Shown: positions 42,608 to 51,206 of the stretch, piece after piece
Layout: each line of letters begins with the position of its first letter
Position numbering within the stretch: the first letter of the stretch is position 1
Source of the DNA: Streptomyces pyxinicus
GTDB lineage: Bacteria; Actinomycetota; Actinomycetes; Streptomycetales; Streptomycetaceae
Assembly (NCBI RefSeq): GCF_024753135.1
Contig: NZ_JANUGP010000015.1
Span: forward strand, 113,495-177,494
DNA: 64,000 nucleotides
Direction: 5' to 3'
Program-made: the position numbers and the translations under genes
Notes under the pieces: model-generated
What the model was told of the DNA's origin: nothing
Seen by the model: only the letters and a program-made list of their open reading frames with translations
The model's database searches: none

Positions 42608-43540
42608 TCACGGCCCCCGGAAATCCGCCGGCCAGACCCACGAGATGCCGTGGACGCCCGGCGTCGCGTCGCTGACGACCATATGGGTCTGCTGGAAGTC
42701 GTCGACAGGAATGCGACGGATCTTCTCGGGTTCCGCGCCCAGTCGACGGCGGTAGTGGACCGAGCAGTGTGTGGGCACGGCCTCGGGGTGGAAGCGGATC
42801 TGCATCACAAGGTCCCGCAGGCGGGCTTTGACCACGCGTTCCTGGCAGTGGGCGGCCGGTGCGCCGGCTCCTCCCATCGGCATCTCGTACTCGATGATCG
42901 AGGTCTCGCCTCGGGCCAGGGTCCGCCCGAACGTGAATTCCACGACGAGGCAGTGGGAACGGGGTGCGAAGGAAGACGCCGCGAGTCCCCCGGAACGCAC
43001 GACGATGCCGCCGCCGGGGTCCTGGCCCTCGTCGAGTTGGAAGACTCCGGTCATCCGGTCGACGCCGCTGCGCACCGCACGCATGACATGGGTGACGGCG
43101 AGCCTGCTCACGCGCCCTTGCTCATCGAGGTGGACCACATCGCGGATGCCGATCGGCCGCAGGTCCTCGTTCAGTCGCTCGACCGGTTTCCCCAGGGCCA
43201 GTTCGGCCGGCGAACCGGTTCCCAGAAGGCGGCGCATGGTGGTCGGATCGGCCGGCGTGAGCAGTCCGGCCCCCCGCGGCGGAGCGGGACTGAGCACGGT
43301 GGTCAGGGTTCCGGGAGCCAGGCCGAGAATGGGTTCAAGCTCCTCCACGGCCCTCAGGGAAGCCGCCTGCTCCGGACGGCGTCGACCACGCTGCCAGCAA
43401 CTCAGCGTCGCGACGCTGAGGGAGATGCCGCGGTCGGCCAGGCGGGTCGTGACACGGTTCAGTGACAAGCCGCTCCGCTGCAGCCCGGTTTTCAGCGTAC
43501 GGGCGAAATCGTCCGGGCCAGGTGTCGTCTGCTGGGACAT
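42608..43540 (-). CDS. XRE-like HTH regulator with large C-terminal domain
   Basis: 310 aa. The N-terminal HTH (about 12-65) reads GLSLNRVTTRLADRGISLSV, then ATLSCWQRGRRRPE. A longer beta-rich domain follows (about 120-310) with GIVVRSGGLAASSFAPRSH, EFTFGRTLARGETSIIEYEM and CQERVVKARLRDLVMQIRFH; I do not recognise it as a named domain. Similar proteins occur in Streptomyces beside secreted-protein genes. It is divergent from the serine protease gene at 43912 and may control it. ATG at 43540. Confidence 0.8.
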   Translation of the reverse strand: MSQQTTPGPDDFARTLKTGLQRSGLSLNRVTTRLADRGISLSVATLSCWQRGRRRPEQAASLRAVEELEPILGLAPGTLTTVLSPAPPRGAGLLTPADPTTMRRLLGTGSPAELALGKPVERLNEDLRPIGIRDVVHLDEQGRVSRLAVTHVMRAVRSGVDRMTGVFQLDEGQDPGGGIVVRSGGLAASSFAPRSHCLVVEFTFGRTLARGETSIIEYEMPMGGAGAPAAHCQERVVKARLRDLVMQIRFHPEAVPTHCSVHYRRRLGAEPEKIRRIPVDDFQQTHMVVSDATPGVHGISWVWPADFRGP

Positions 43541-43911
43541 CGGTTCCCCCGTCGATCGGTGGTCTCCGGCTCCGAGCATGATGGACCACGCCCGGGATCC
43601 GACCGCCCCCGGGGCGGCCGGACAGAAGGGCAACCGTGCGGTGGCCCCCGTACGAAGCCTGCCTGCGACGTCGACAGTTGTCGCTTCAGTCGTAGAAAAC
43701 CGTCGGCTTGCCATGTCTTGCGCGGGCACGGTTTCGGGGGCCACAGTCGTGCTCGGCGTCAGGGAAGCACCAGGATCGGCCGGCCGACACGGTCTCTTCT
43801 TCCCGTCCTGGAATCGGCCGCCGTGCGTCCCCGTCCACCGATGACAGGTCCCCGCGCATCGGCCGGCCGTCCCCCCACGCTCCGTCATCGCCTCCCCCCT
43901 GGAGTAATCCC
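43541..43911. other. Divergent intergenic region, 371 bp
   Basis: Region between the XRE-like regulator and the secreted protease gene; it must carry promoters for both. A dyad-like segment, GTCGACAGTTGTCGC (43667-43681), could be an operator. No additional gene is supported. Confidence 0.4.
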
Positions 43912-44973
43912 GTGAACGTCTTCACTCACCGGTGGACGCTGCTGCCGGCCATCTCGACGGCCGCGATCATGAGCACCCTGGCTCTGCCCCCGGCGCAGGC
44001 CGCCGGATCCGCCGCCAAGTCGGTGGAAGCCTCCCGTGTCTCCGCTCTGGTGGCCGAGGTCGAAGGGGCCCTCGGCCGGACACACAGTGCCGGTTCCTAC
44101 CTGGACCACGGACGCCTGGTTGTCACGGTGACCGACTCCGCCTCTGCCACGCAGGTGCGCGAACGCGGAGCCGTGCCCAGGATCGTGCGCCGCAGCGGCT
44201 CGCGACTCGACGCGGCCGTCGCCGCGCTCGCCGGCAACGCCCGCATACCCGGCACCGCGTGGGCGATCGATCCGCGATCCGACCAGGTCGTCGTGTCCGC
44301 CGACGCCACCCTCACCGGCGCCCGGCTGGCGGTGCTCACCCGAGTCGTCAGAGCCCTGGGCAAGGCGGTGCGGATCGAGCACGTCCCGGGACGCTTCGCT
44401 CCCACCGTCAGCGGGGGTGACCCGGTCTACTTCGGCTCGTACCGCTGCACGCTGGGATTCAACGTCAAGAAGGGCTCCGGCTACTACTTCCTGGACGCGG
44501 GCCACTGCGGCAACGACGCCGCCACCTGGTATTCCGACAAGCCCAAGCAGCACCCGATCGGCACCACCGCGGAGTCCAGCTTCCCGGGCAACGACTACGC
44601 GCTGGTGCGGTACTCGACCAGTTCCACACCCCCTGGCGATGTGTCCCTGGGCAACGGCAGGTTCCAGGACATCACCTCGGCGGCCACTCCCCTGGTCGGC
44701 CAGAGCGTCACCCACAGCGGCTCCACGACGGGCGTGAGCACCGGCAGGGTCACGGCGCTCAACGCCACCGTCAACTACGCCCAAGGCAGCGTGAGCGGTC
44801 TGATCAAGACGAACGCGTGCTCCCAGAAGGGAGACAGCGGCGGTCCCCTGTTCTCCGGCACGACCGCCTACGGCATCACCTCCGGCGGCAACCTGTCCTG
44901 CGGTTCGGGCGGCGTCTCCTACTACCAGCCGGTCACCGAGGCCCTCCAGCGCTACGGCGTCGAGGTCTACTGA
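43912..44973 (+). CDS. Secreted streptogrisin/alpha-lytic-type serine protease
   Basis: 353 aa. Signal peptide about 1-31 (PPAQA). A prodomain of about 130 residues (about 32-165) resembles the alpha-lytic pro region. The mature protease has His198 (AGHCG), Asp228 (GNDYAL) and Ser309 (GDSGGP). Cysteine pairs YRCTLGF/AGHCG and NACSQ/NLSCGSG are conserved. GTG at 43912 follows GGAG with a 7-nt spacer. It begins a run of three secreted hydrolases in the same direction. Extracellular protein degradation is the expected role. Confidence 0.93.
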   Translation: MNVFTHRWTLLPAISTAAIMSTLALPPAQAAGSAAKSVEASRVSALVAEVEGALGRTHSAGSYLDHGRLVVTVTDSASATQVRERGAVPRIVRRSGSRLDAAVAALAGNARIPGTAWAIDPRSDQVVVSADATLTGARLAVLTRVVRALGKAVRIEHVPGRFAPTVSGGDPVYFGSYRCTLGFNVKKGSGYYFLDAGHCGNDAATWYSDKPKQHPIGTTAESSFPGNDYALVRYSTSSTPPGDVSLGNGRFQDITSAATPLVGQSVTHSGSTTGVSTGRVTALNATVNYAQGSVSGLIKTNACSQKGDSGGPLFSGTTAYGITSGGNLSCGSGGVSYYQPVTEALQRYGVEVY

Positions 44974-45061
44974 CCTCTCTCACCGACCGGTTGACGCGCA
45001 GCGGGCACACCCGGCCTCTCCCCCAGCCGCCCCCAGCCATCTCACAGCCGAAGGACCTTTC

Positions 45062-45664
45062 ATGCTCTTCACCAAGCGAACAGCGCTCACCGGTCTTCTG
45101 GTCTGCGCGGCCGCCATCGCGACGACGCCGACGACGGCGCCGGCCTGGGCGTCGTCGGCCTCCCAAGTGGCCGCCGACGGCGCACCCAGCGAAAGCCAGT
45201 GGCTCTCGGACGTCTCCCCTGTCGCCTCGTCGCTGGGGAACTACCTCGACCAGCGCCTCGCCGGCGCCCGGAGCAGCGACCGCCTCGCCGTCGTCCTGGA
45301 CATCGACAACACCTCGCTTGCCACCCACTACGAGCCCGGCAAACCGGTCCAGGCGATCCTGGGCGCCACCCGGTACGCACACCAGCACGGCGCCGCGATC
45401 CTGTTCGCCTCCTACCGCGACGCCGGCAGCCGCGCCTCCACCACCCGACAGCTGCGGTCCGCGGGATACACCGTCGACGGACTGTGCCTGAAACCCGAGA
45501 GCGGCCACCCGGACAAGGCCACTGTCAAGCTCGGTTGCCGCAAGCAGTACGAGAGCCAGGGCTTCACCCTGGTCGCCAATGTGGGCAACCGGTCGACGGA
45601 CTTCCAGGGCGGCCACTACGAGCAAGGGTTCAAAATCCCCGACTACGACGGTGCCCTGAGCTGA
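45062..45664 (+). CDS. Secreted HAD-family class B-type acid phosphatase
   Basis: 200 aa. Signal peptide about 1-32. The HAD nucleophile motif VVLDIDNTS has Asp80 and Asp82. Motif II region ILFASYRD and later NVGNRSTDFQGGHYEQGFKI with acidic residues complete the Acid_phosphat_B-like core. It should hydrolyse phosphomonoesters outside the cell. It lies 88 bp after the protease gene and 166 bp before the S53-like gene, so the three may be co-regulated. ATG at 45062 after a weak AAGGAC site. Confidence 0.85.
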   Translation: MLFTKRTALTGLLVCAAAIATTPTTAPAWASSASQVAADGAPSESQWLSDVSPVASSLGNYLDQRLAGARSSDRLAVVLDIDNTSLATHYEPGKPVQAILGATRYAHQHGAAILFASYRDAGSRASTTRQLRSAGYTVDGLCLKPESGHPDKATVKLGCRKQYESQGFTLVANVGNRSTDFQGGHYEQGFKIPDYDGALS

Positions 45665-45830
45665 AACCGGGCGGGGCGGGGCCGCGCCTGCCCGTCGGAC
45701 GACCTGTCACCCGACCACGTCGCCGTAACCGGCTCCACCGCCCGGTGCGCCGCTCGCACGCCACACCTCGTCCACGCCCTCCGCCGCGTCTCCTCCGCAC
45801 ATCGCTCCTCTCCCTCGAAGGGGAAACCTG

Positions 45831-47087
45831 ATGCACCAGCACGTTCGCAAGCCGAGGACGCTCACACTCCCTGCCTGCGCGGCAGGCGTCCTGACGGTCG
45901 CCGCTCTCACCCTCACCGGGCAGGCCCAGGCCGGCACACCCCATTCCCTTCCCACCGCACCGGCACTCGACTGGCACCGGCTGTGTGCCGCGCCCACGGT
46001 CGCTGTCGCCTCCTGCGACGTTCTGAAGGTCGACAAGCCGCACGAGCGGATCGCGGCCTTCGGCGTCACCGCCGGCGCCGCACCCTCCGGATACGGGCCC
46101 TCTGACCTGCAAAGCGCCTATCACTTGCCGACGGACGGCGGTGCGGGTCAGACGATCGCGGTCATCGACGCCTACGACGACCCCGACGCCGAGAAAGACC
46201 TCGCGACCTACCGCAGGCAGTACGGCCTGCCCTCCTGCACCACGTCCAACGGCTGCTTCCAGAAGGTCAACTCCTCCGGACGCACCAGCCCCCTGCCGTC
46301 CCGGGCCAGTGCCAACCAAGGGGCCGAGGATTCCCTCGACCTGGACCTGGTCTCCGCCGTCGCGCCCCGGGCCAGGATCCTCTTCGTCGAGGCGTCGAAG
46401 GGCACCATGACCGAGATGGGCAAGGCCGTCAACGAGTCCGTGACGCTCGGAGCCAAGTTCGTCTCCAACAGCTACATCTTCAAGGAGTCCTCGTCCGATC
46501 CGACCTACGACAGGCAGTACTACGACCACCCAGGTGTCGCGGTCGTCGCCGGCACCGGTGACTGGAACTACGCCTGGGGGATGGGCTATCCCTCCAGCTC
46601 GCCGTACGTCACCTCGGTCGGCGGCACCTCGCTGGTCAGGTCGTCCGGTGAGCGGGGCTGGAGCGAGACCGTATGGAACAGCAAGTCCAACGAGGGCACC
46701 TGTTCGGGATGTTCCGCGTTCGAACCGAAGCCCGCCTGGCAGAAGGACACCGGTTGCGCCCAACGCATGACCGCCGATGTCGCGGCCACGGCCGATCCCG
46801 CCGATGGCGTGGCCGTCTACGACAGCTACCAGAGCGGCGGTTGGGGCATCTACGGCGGGACGAGCGCGTCCACTCCGGTCATAGCCGGCGTCTACGCGGA
46901 CGCGGGGACGCCTTCACCCGGCTCGAATCCCGCTTCCTTCCCCTACACCGACCCGGCCGATCTCCATGACGTCACGGCCGGGAACAACGGCAGTTGCTCT
47001 CCGGCCTACTTCTGCACCGCTCAGCCCGGCTACGACGGTCCCACCGGGCTCGGCACCCCGAACGGTACGGGTGCCTTCCACGGCTGA
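45831..47087 (+). CDS. Secreted sedolisin-like (S53) peptidase with shortened propeptide
   Basis: 418 aa. Signal peptide about 1-34. The catalytic Glu and Asp fit GAEDSLDLDL (Glu followed by Asp four residues later, as Glu80/Asp84 of sedolisin). The oxyanion Asp is in GTGDWNYAWG and the nucleophile in GTSASTPVIAG. Only about 60 residues separate signal and catalytic domain, whereas typical family members carry a pro-kumamolisin domain of about 150, so folding or activation must differ. ATG at 45831 follows GAAGGGGAA. Third gene of the secreted hydrolase run. Confidence 0.85.
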   Translation: MHQHVRKPRTLTLPACAAGVLTVAALTLTGQAQAGTPHSLPTAPALDWHRLCAAPTVAVASCDVLKVDKPHERIAAFGVTAGAAPSGYGPSDLQSAYHLPTDGGAGQTIAVIDAYDDPDAEKDLATYRRQYGLPSCTTSNGCFQKVNSSGRTSPLPSRASANQGAEDSLDLDLVSAVAPRARILFVEASKGTMTEMGKAVNESVTLGAKFVSNSYIFKESSSDPTYDRQYYDHPGVAVVAGTGDWNYAWGMGYPSSSPYVTSVGGTSLVRSSGERGWSETVWNSKSNEGTCSGCSAFEPKPAWQKDTGCAQRMTADVAATADPADGVAVYDSYQSGGWGIYGGTSASTPVIAGVYADAGTPSPGSNPASFPYTDPADLHDVTAGNNGSCSPAYFCTAQPGYDGPTGLGTPNGTGAFHG

Positions 47088-47293
47088 TCGTGGCCACCTC
47101 TCTTCAGGGCCCCGGGCGTACGAGGCGGCCAGGGGCCCTGAGGTGCGGGGCGTCCGACCGGGACTCCGCTCGGGGCAGGAGGACGCGCGGCCGGGCCGGC
47201 CCCGCGGCTCGACGGGAGGGCAAGGCGGCCCACTCGCGATCCCTCAGCGGAAGGCGGGCTCCGTACGGGACGGGTGGACCGCCATCGCGGGGT

Positions 47294-48859
47294 TCACCCC
47301 TCCAGGACGGCCATCGCCGCGTTGTGACCGGGGATGCCGCTGACACCGCCGCCGCGTACGGCGCCGGCTCCGCACAGCAGCACGTTGGGGTAGGCGGTCT
47401 CCACGCCCCACCGGCCCGTGGTCTCGCCCGCGAAGGGGAAGGCCAGCGCGCGGTGGAAGATATGGCCTCCCGGCAGCCGCAGGTCGTTCTCCAGGTCGAT
47501 GGGCGACTTGGCCTCGACGCAGGGGCGGCCGTCCTCGTCGAGGGCGAGGCAGTCGGCGATCGGCTCGTCCAGCACCGAGTCGAGTTCGGCCAGGGCCGCC
47601 TTGGTCAGGGCGTCCCGGGCCGCCGCGTTGTCCTCGACGAACAGGCGGGCCGGGGTGTGCAGGCCGAACATCGTCAGGGTCTGGTAGCCCTGGGCGGCGA
47701 GTTCGGGGCCGAGGATGGACGGGTCGGTCAGCGAGTGGCAGTAGATCTCCGACGGCGGCGCGGACGGCAGCCGGCCGCCGGCCGCCTCCCGGTAGGCGCG
47801 CCGCAACTGCCCGTACCCCTCGGAGATGTGGAACGTGCCCGAGAACGCCTCCCTGGGGTCCACGGAGGTGTCCCGCAGCCGGGGCAGGCGGCGCAGCAGC
47901 ATGTTGACCTTGAGCTGGGCGCCCTCGGCGGGGTTGTCGACGGTGTCGCCGAGCATGCCGGCCAGGGCCTCGGGTGAGGCGTTCACCAGGACCTTGCGGG
48001 CGCCGACGGTGGCCTCGCCGTACCCGTCGTCGTGGGTGACGAGGGAGAGGCTCTCGTCGGGCTGGATACGGACGACCTCGTGGCCGGTGACGATCTCGGT
48101 GCCCGCTTCCCGTGCCACCCGGGCCAGTTCGGTCGTGAGGGCGCCCATGCCGCCGACCGGCACGTCCCAGTCGCCCGTTCCGCCACCGATGACGTGGTAG
48201 AGGAAGCAGATGTTCTGGGCCAGGTCCGCGTCGTGGGCGTCGGCGAAGGTGCCGATGAGACCGTCGGTGAGGACGACACCGCGGACCACGTCGTCCGTGA
48301 AGCGGTCCTCGATGGCGACTCCGAGGGGCTCCTCGAACAGCATCCGCCAGGCGGCGTCGTCGCCGATCCGGGCGCGCAGTTCCTCACGGGTCGGCAGCGG
48401 CTCGGTGAGGGTCGGGAACACCCGCTTGGCGACCTGCCCGGTCGTGCCGTAGAAGTCCCGCCAGGCGGTGTACTCGGCGTCGGACCCGGTGAAGTCCCGG
48501 AAGGCGGCGCGGGTGCGCTCCTCGCCGCCGCCGACCAGCAGGCCGGTGCACCGGCCGGCGCGCTCGGCCGGGGTGTAGGACGAGATGGACCGCTTGCGTA
48601 CCTGGAAGCGCAGTCCCAGGTCGTCCACGATCTTCGGTGGGAGCAGGGACACCAGGTAGGAGTAGCGCGACAGGCGCGCGTCCACTCCGGAGAAGGCCCG
48701 GGACGACACCGCGGCACCGCCGGTGGTGTCGAGCCGTTCGAGCAGGAGCACGGAGCGTCCCGCGCGGGCCAGGTAGGAGGCGGCGACCAGACCGTTGTGA
48801 CCGCCACCGACGATGACGACGTCGTAGACGTCCTTGGAGAGCGCTGCTTCACGAGGCAT
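47294..48859 (-). CDS. FAD-dependent phytoene-desaturase-like oxidoreductase
   Basis: 521 aa. The FAD-binding motif VVIVGGGHNGLVAASYLARA is near residues 13-32, with acidic LLLERLDTTGG after it. C-terminal GGGVSGIPGHNAAMAVL completes the cofactor site. It resembles the CrtI/PYROXD2 group rather than amine oxidases. No carotenoid genes (crtB, crtE) are nearby, so a carotenoid substrate is not supported. ATG at 48859 is chosen because it fits the usual N-terminus; an upstream GTG is possible. The membrane-protein gene 61 bp upstream on the same strand may be its partner. Confidence 0.87.
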   Translation of the reverse strand: MPREAALSKDVYDVVIVGGGHNGLVAASYLARAGRSVLLLERLDTTGGAAVSSRAFSGVDARLSRYSYLVSLLPPKIVDDLGLRFQVRKRSISSYTPAERAGRCTGLLVGGGEERTRAAFRDFTGSDAEYTAWRDFYGTTGQVAKRVFPTLTEPLPTREELRARIGDDAAWRMLFEEPLGVAIEDRFTDDVVRGVVLTDGLIGTFADAHDADLAQNICFLYHVIGGGTGDWDVPVGGMGALTTELARVAREAGTEIVTGHEVVRIQPDESLSLVTHDDGYGEATVGARKVLVNASPEALAGMLGDTVDNPAEGAQLKVNMLLRRLPRLRDTSVDPREAFSGTFHISEGYGQLRRAYREAAGGRLPSAPPSEIYCHSLTDPSILGPELAAQGYQTLTMFGLHTPARLFVEDNAAARDALTKAALAELDSVLDEPIADCLALDEDGRPCVEAKSPIDLENDLRLPGGHIFHRALAFPFAGETTGRWGVETAYPNVLLCGAGAVRGGGVSGIPGHNAAMAVLEG

Positions 48860-48920
48860 GTCTCTTGCTAGCACGAGGTACACCCTGATCGACACACGCC
48901 GACCCGGCCCCGGCCGCCGC

Positions 48921-49547
48921 TCACAGCCAGCCCAGGGCCCCGCACACGGCGAGGGCGAGGACGTCGACACCGAGGATGGCGCCCACCGCGAGGGCCTTCG
49001 TGCGCACCCTGGGCAGGTCGTGGACGGCGAAGCAGGCGACGAAGAAGGGGGCGTAGCCGATGAGGAGGATCAGCAGCGGGAAGTCGGCCGACCACCAGTC
49101 CCAGTCCCAGGTGAGCACACCGGCCCTGTTCAGCAGGATCTCGACGCCCACCGCGGCGGCGGAGTTCAGGACGACCAGGACGGGCCGGTTCGGCAGCCCC
49201 AGGATCCGGGTCTCGCGCGGTGGCAGGAACTTCGCCGCGACGATGCCCATGACGGCGAACATGAAGCAGATCTCTATGTTCAGGCCGATGAGTATCTGGT
49301 AGGCCGTGCTCCCCCGGGCGCCCCAGACCGGTGCGCGCCCGGTGAAGTGGAAGACGAGCGCGTTCCATGTCTCGTTGAACCAGTCCATGCCCCACAGGGC
49401 GAGCCCGGCGAACAGCACGTCCCAGTTCCTGCGCTGCGCTTCGGTGGCGTACGCGTACAGCACCAGCAGCAGGAGCGGGATCACGTACCACTTGAACTGA
49501 TCGGCGTCGCGCAGGTGTGCAAGCGCTGCTCGGGCGTCGTCGGTCAT
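48921..49547 (-). CDS. Integral membrane protein, unknown function
   Basis: 208 aa with about six hydrophobic helices (such as WYVIPLLLLVLYAYAT, ICFMFAVMGIVAAKF and PLLILLIGYAPFFVACFAV). Conserved-looking aromatic/acidic motifs MDWFNETWNALVFHFTG and WDWDWWSADFP may bind a substrate or cofactor. No known family was recognised. It lies directly upstream of the FAD oxidoreductase gene on the same strand, suggesting a two-gene unit in which it anchors or supplies the enzyme. Confidence 0.78.
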   Translation of the reverse strand: MTDDARAALAHLRDADQFKWYVIPLLLLVLYAYATEAQRRNWDVLFAGLALWGMDWFNETWNALVFHFTGRAPVWGARGSTAYQILIGLNIEICFMFAVMGIVAAKFLPPRETRILGLPNRPVLVVLNSAAAVGVEILLNRAGVLTWDWDWWSADFPLLILLIGYAPFFVACFAVHDLPRVRTKALAVGAILGVDVLALAVCGALGWL

Positions 49548-49607
49548 CGTCTCCCTCGTATGCGGTCGTGCCCGCGTGGGCAGGGGGGCCGGGTGTGCCG
49601 CGCCTGG

Positions 49608-50396
49608 TCAGGCCTTGAGCGCGCGTCCTGTGGTGGCCAGCGCGAGGCGCCGCGGCGCGAGTTGCGCCGCGCGGGCGGACAGCCGGTTGCCGAGCCCGGC
49701 GACGATGCTGGCCGGCGTGTTGCGTCGCTCCAGGGCCCGCCGCGCCGCCGTGACCACCTGGGCGGCTGTGGCGACGCGTCCGACGACCGCGTCGCGGGTG
49801 CCCACGACGTCGAAGAACTCGGTGGCGACCGGGCCCGGGGACACCGCCAGTACCCGCAGGGCCGATCCGCGGGTCTCGTAGGCGATCGCCTCGGTCAGGC
49901 TCAGGACGAAGGCCTTGGTGGCGCCGTAGACGGCCATGGCCGGAGTGGGCTGGTACGCGGCCGTGCTCGCCACCGTCACGAGGGCGCCGCGGCCGTCGGC
50001 GGTCAGCTGCGGGAGGAACGCCCGGGTGAGGTCGGCGACCGCGCCGACATTGAGCTGGATCATCCGTGCGATGTGATCCGGGTCCTGCTCCGCGAAGGAC
50101 CCGTGGCTGCCGAAGCCCGCGTTGTTGATCAGTGTCTGCACCGTGATGCCCCGGCCGTTCAGCTCCTTACGCAGCACGGCGCCGGCTCCCGGGCGGGCGA
50201 GGTCCGCGGCGACCGGCGTGGCGGTGCCGCCGTACCGCTTCTCCAGTTCGGCGGCCAGCGCTTCCAGCCGGTCGAGGCGCCGGGCGACGAGTACGACGTC
50301 GGCACCTCGCTCGGCCCACTGGCGGGCGAACTCCGCGCCGAGGCCTGAGCTGGCGCCGGTGATGAGGGCGCGGGTCCCCTGGTAAGAGATGGGCAT
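49608..50396 (-). CDS. Short-chain dehydrogenase/reductase
   Basis: 262 aa classical SDR. NAD(P) motif TGASSGLGAEFARQW (14-28), structural NNAGFGSHG, and catalytic YGATK near 153-157 after VASTAAYQ. The basic residue after the second strand (VARRLDRLE) favours NADPH. The C-terminal extension (about 210-262, RRALERRNTPASIVAGLGNR) is typical of membrane-associated DltE/YqjQ-like SDRs. Divergent from a TetR gene; shared spacer of 141 bp holds repeats, so TetR control is likely. Confidence 0.9.
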   Translation of the reverse strand: MPISYQGTRALITGASSGLGAEFARQWAERGADVVLVARRLDRLEALAAELEKRYGGTATPVAADLARPGAGAVLRKELNGRGITVQTLINNAGFGSHGSFAEQDPDHIARMIQLNVGAVADLTRAFLPQLTADGRGALVTVASTAAYQPTPAMAVYGATKAFVLSLTEAIAYETRGSALRVLAVSPGPVATEFFDVVGTRDAVVGRVATAAQVVTAARRALERRNTPASIVAGLGNRLSARAAQLAPRRLALATTGRALKA

Positions 50397-50467
50397 CGGC
50401 GGCACTCCGCTTCCGTCGGGTCCGGGCTGCGACGACCCCCGCAATGTAGGCGCGTGCCATCATTGTA

Positions 50468-50503
50468 GTCAACTGACAAGATCGAGGAGTGAGCTGACAA
50501 GAT
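50468..50503. promoter_or_regulatory. Repeats in the SDR/TetR spacer
   Basis: CTGACAAGAT occurs at 50473-50482 and 50494-50503, a 21-bp period (two helical turns). The first copy overlaps the inverted repeat GTCA-AC-TGAC (50468-50477). Position between divergent tetR and SDR genes suggests the TetR binding site. Confidence 0.55.
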
Positions 50504-50537
50504 TGCGCAGCGACGAAGAGATAGCGAGGAGAGCACC

Positions 50538-51131
50538 ATGGCCGAAGGCTCCTACCACCACGGCAATCTGCGGTCCGCCCTGCTGGAGCAGGCCGAGGTC
50601 GTGCTGGCGCGGAGCGGCGTCGCCGGACTCTCCCTGCGTGGTCTGGCCCGCGACCTCGGGGTCAGCCACGCCGCCCCCACCCGCCACTTCCGGGACCGCC
50701 AGGCCGTGCTCGACGCACTGGTGGTCACCGGGTTCACCGATCTCAACCGGCGCATGCGCGCGGCGGCCGGCACCTCGGGCTCCGTGGAGGAGCGGCTGGG
50801 GGAACTCGGCCGGGTCTATGTGCGCTTCGCGACCGAGCGGGCCGCTCTGCTGGGACTGATGTTCGCGGCCAAACACGAGGAGGACCCGGGTGAGGAACTC
50901 CAGCGACTCGGTCACCTGAGCCTGGAGATCGCCGCCGGCCTGCTCGCCGAGGCGCAGCAGGCGGGAGTCGTCCGTCCCGGCGATCCCGTCCGCCTGGCGC
51001 AGGTCGCCTTCTCCGCCGTGCACGGCCTGGCCGCCCTCGCGGTGGGCGGACTGCTCGACGACACCCCGGTGGACGAGGCCACGGATCTGATGCTGGAGGT
51101 CCTGCTGACAGGGCTGCGCGTCCCCCGCTGA
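50538..51131 (+). CDS. TetR family regulator
   Basis: 197 aa. N-terminal HTH: SLRGLARDLGVSHAAPTRHF, followed by DRQAVLDAL. The opening MAEGSYHHGNLR is the hallmark of a TetR subgroup that often represses an adjacent SDR or oxidoreductase. The C-terminal domain (WHG-like, AQVAFSAVHGLAALAVGG) is intact. ATG at 50538 follows GAGGAG. Probable targets are itself and the divergent SDR. Confidence 0.9.
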   Translation: MAEGSYHHGNLRSALLEQAEVVLARSGVAGLSLRGLARDLGVSHAAPTRHFRDRQAVLDALVVTGFTDLNRRMRAAAGTSGSVEERLGELGRVYVRFATERAALLGLMFAAKHEEDPGEELQRLGHLSLEIAAGLLAEAQQAGVVRPGDPVRLAQVAFSAVHGLAALAVGGLLDDTPVDEATDLMLEVLLTGLRVPR

Positions 51132-51206
51132 CCGTTGCCGCGCCCTCCTGGTGCCGGACGGCCCCAAGGTGCGCAGGGGGAGCAGCGGGCAGGGGCTCGG
51201 TGCCGG

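Noticed and set aside
47294..48859. Reading the FAD oxidoreductase as a carotenoid desaturase
   Set aside because: No crtE, crtB or other carotenoid gene is nearby and the sequence resembles the wider PYROXD2-like group.
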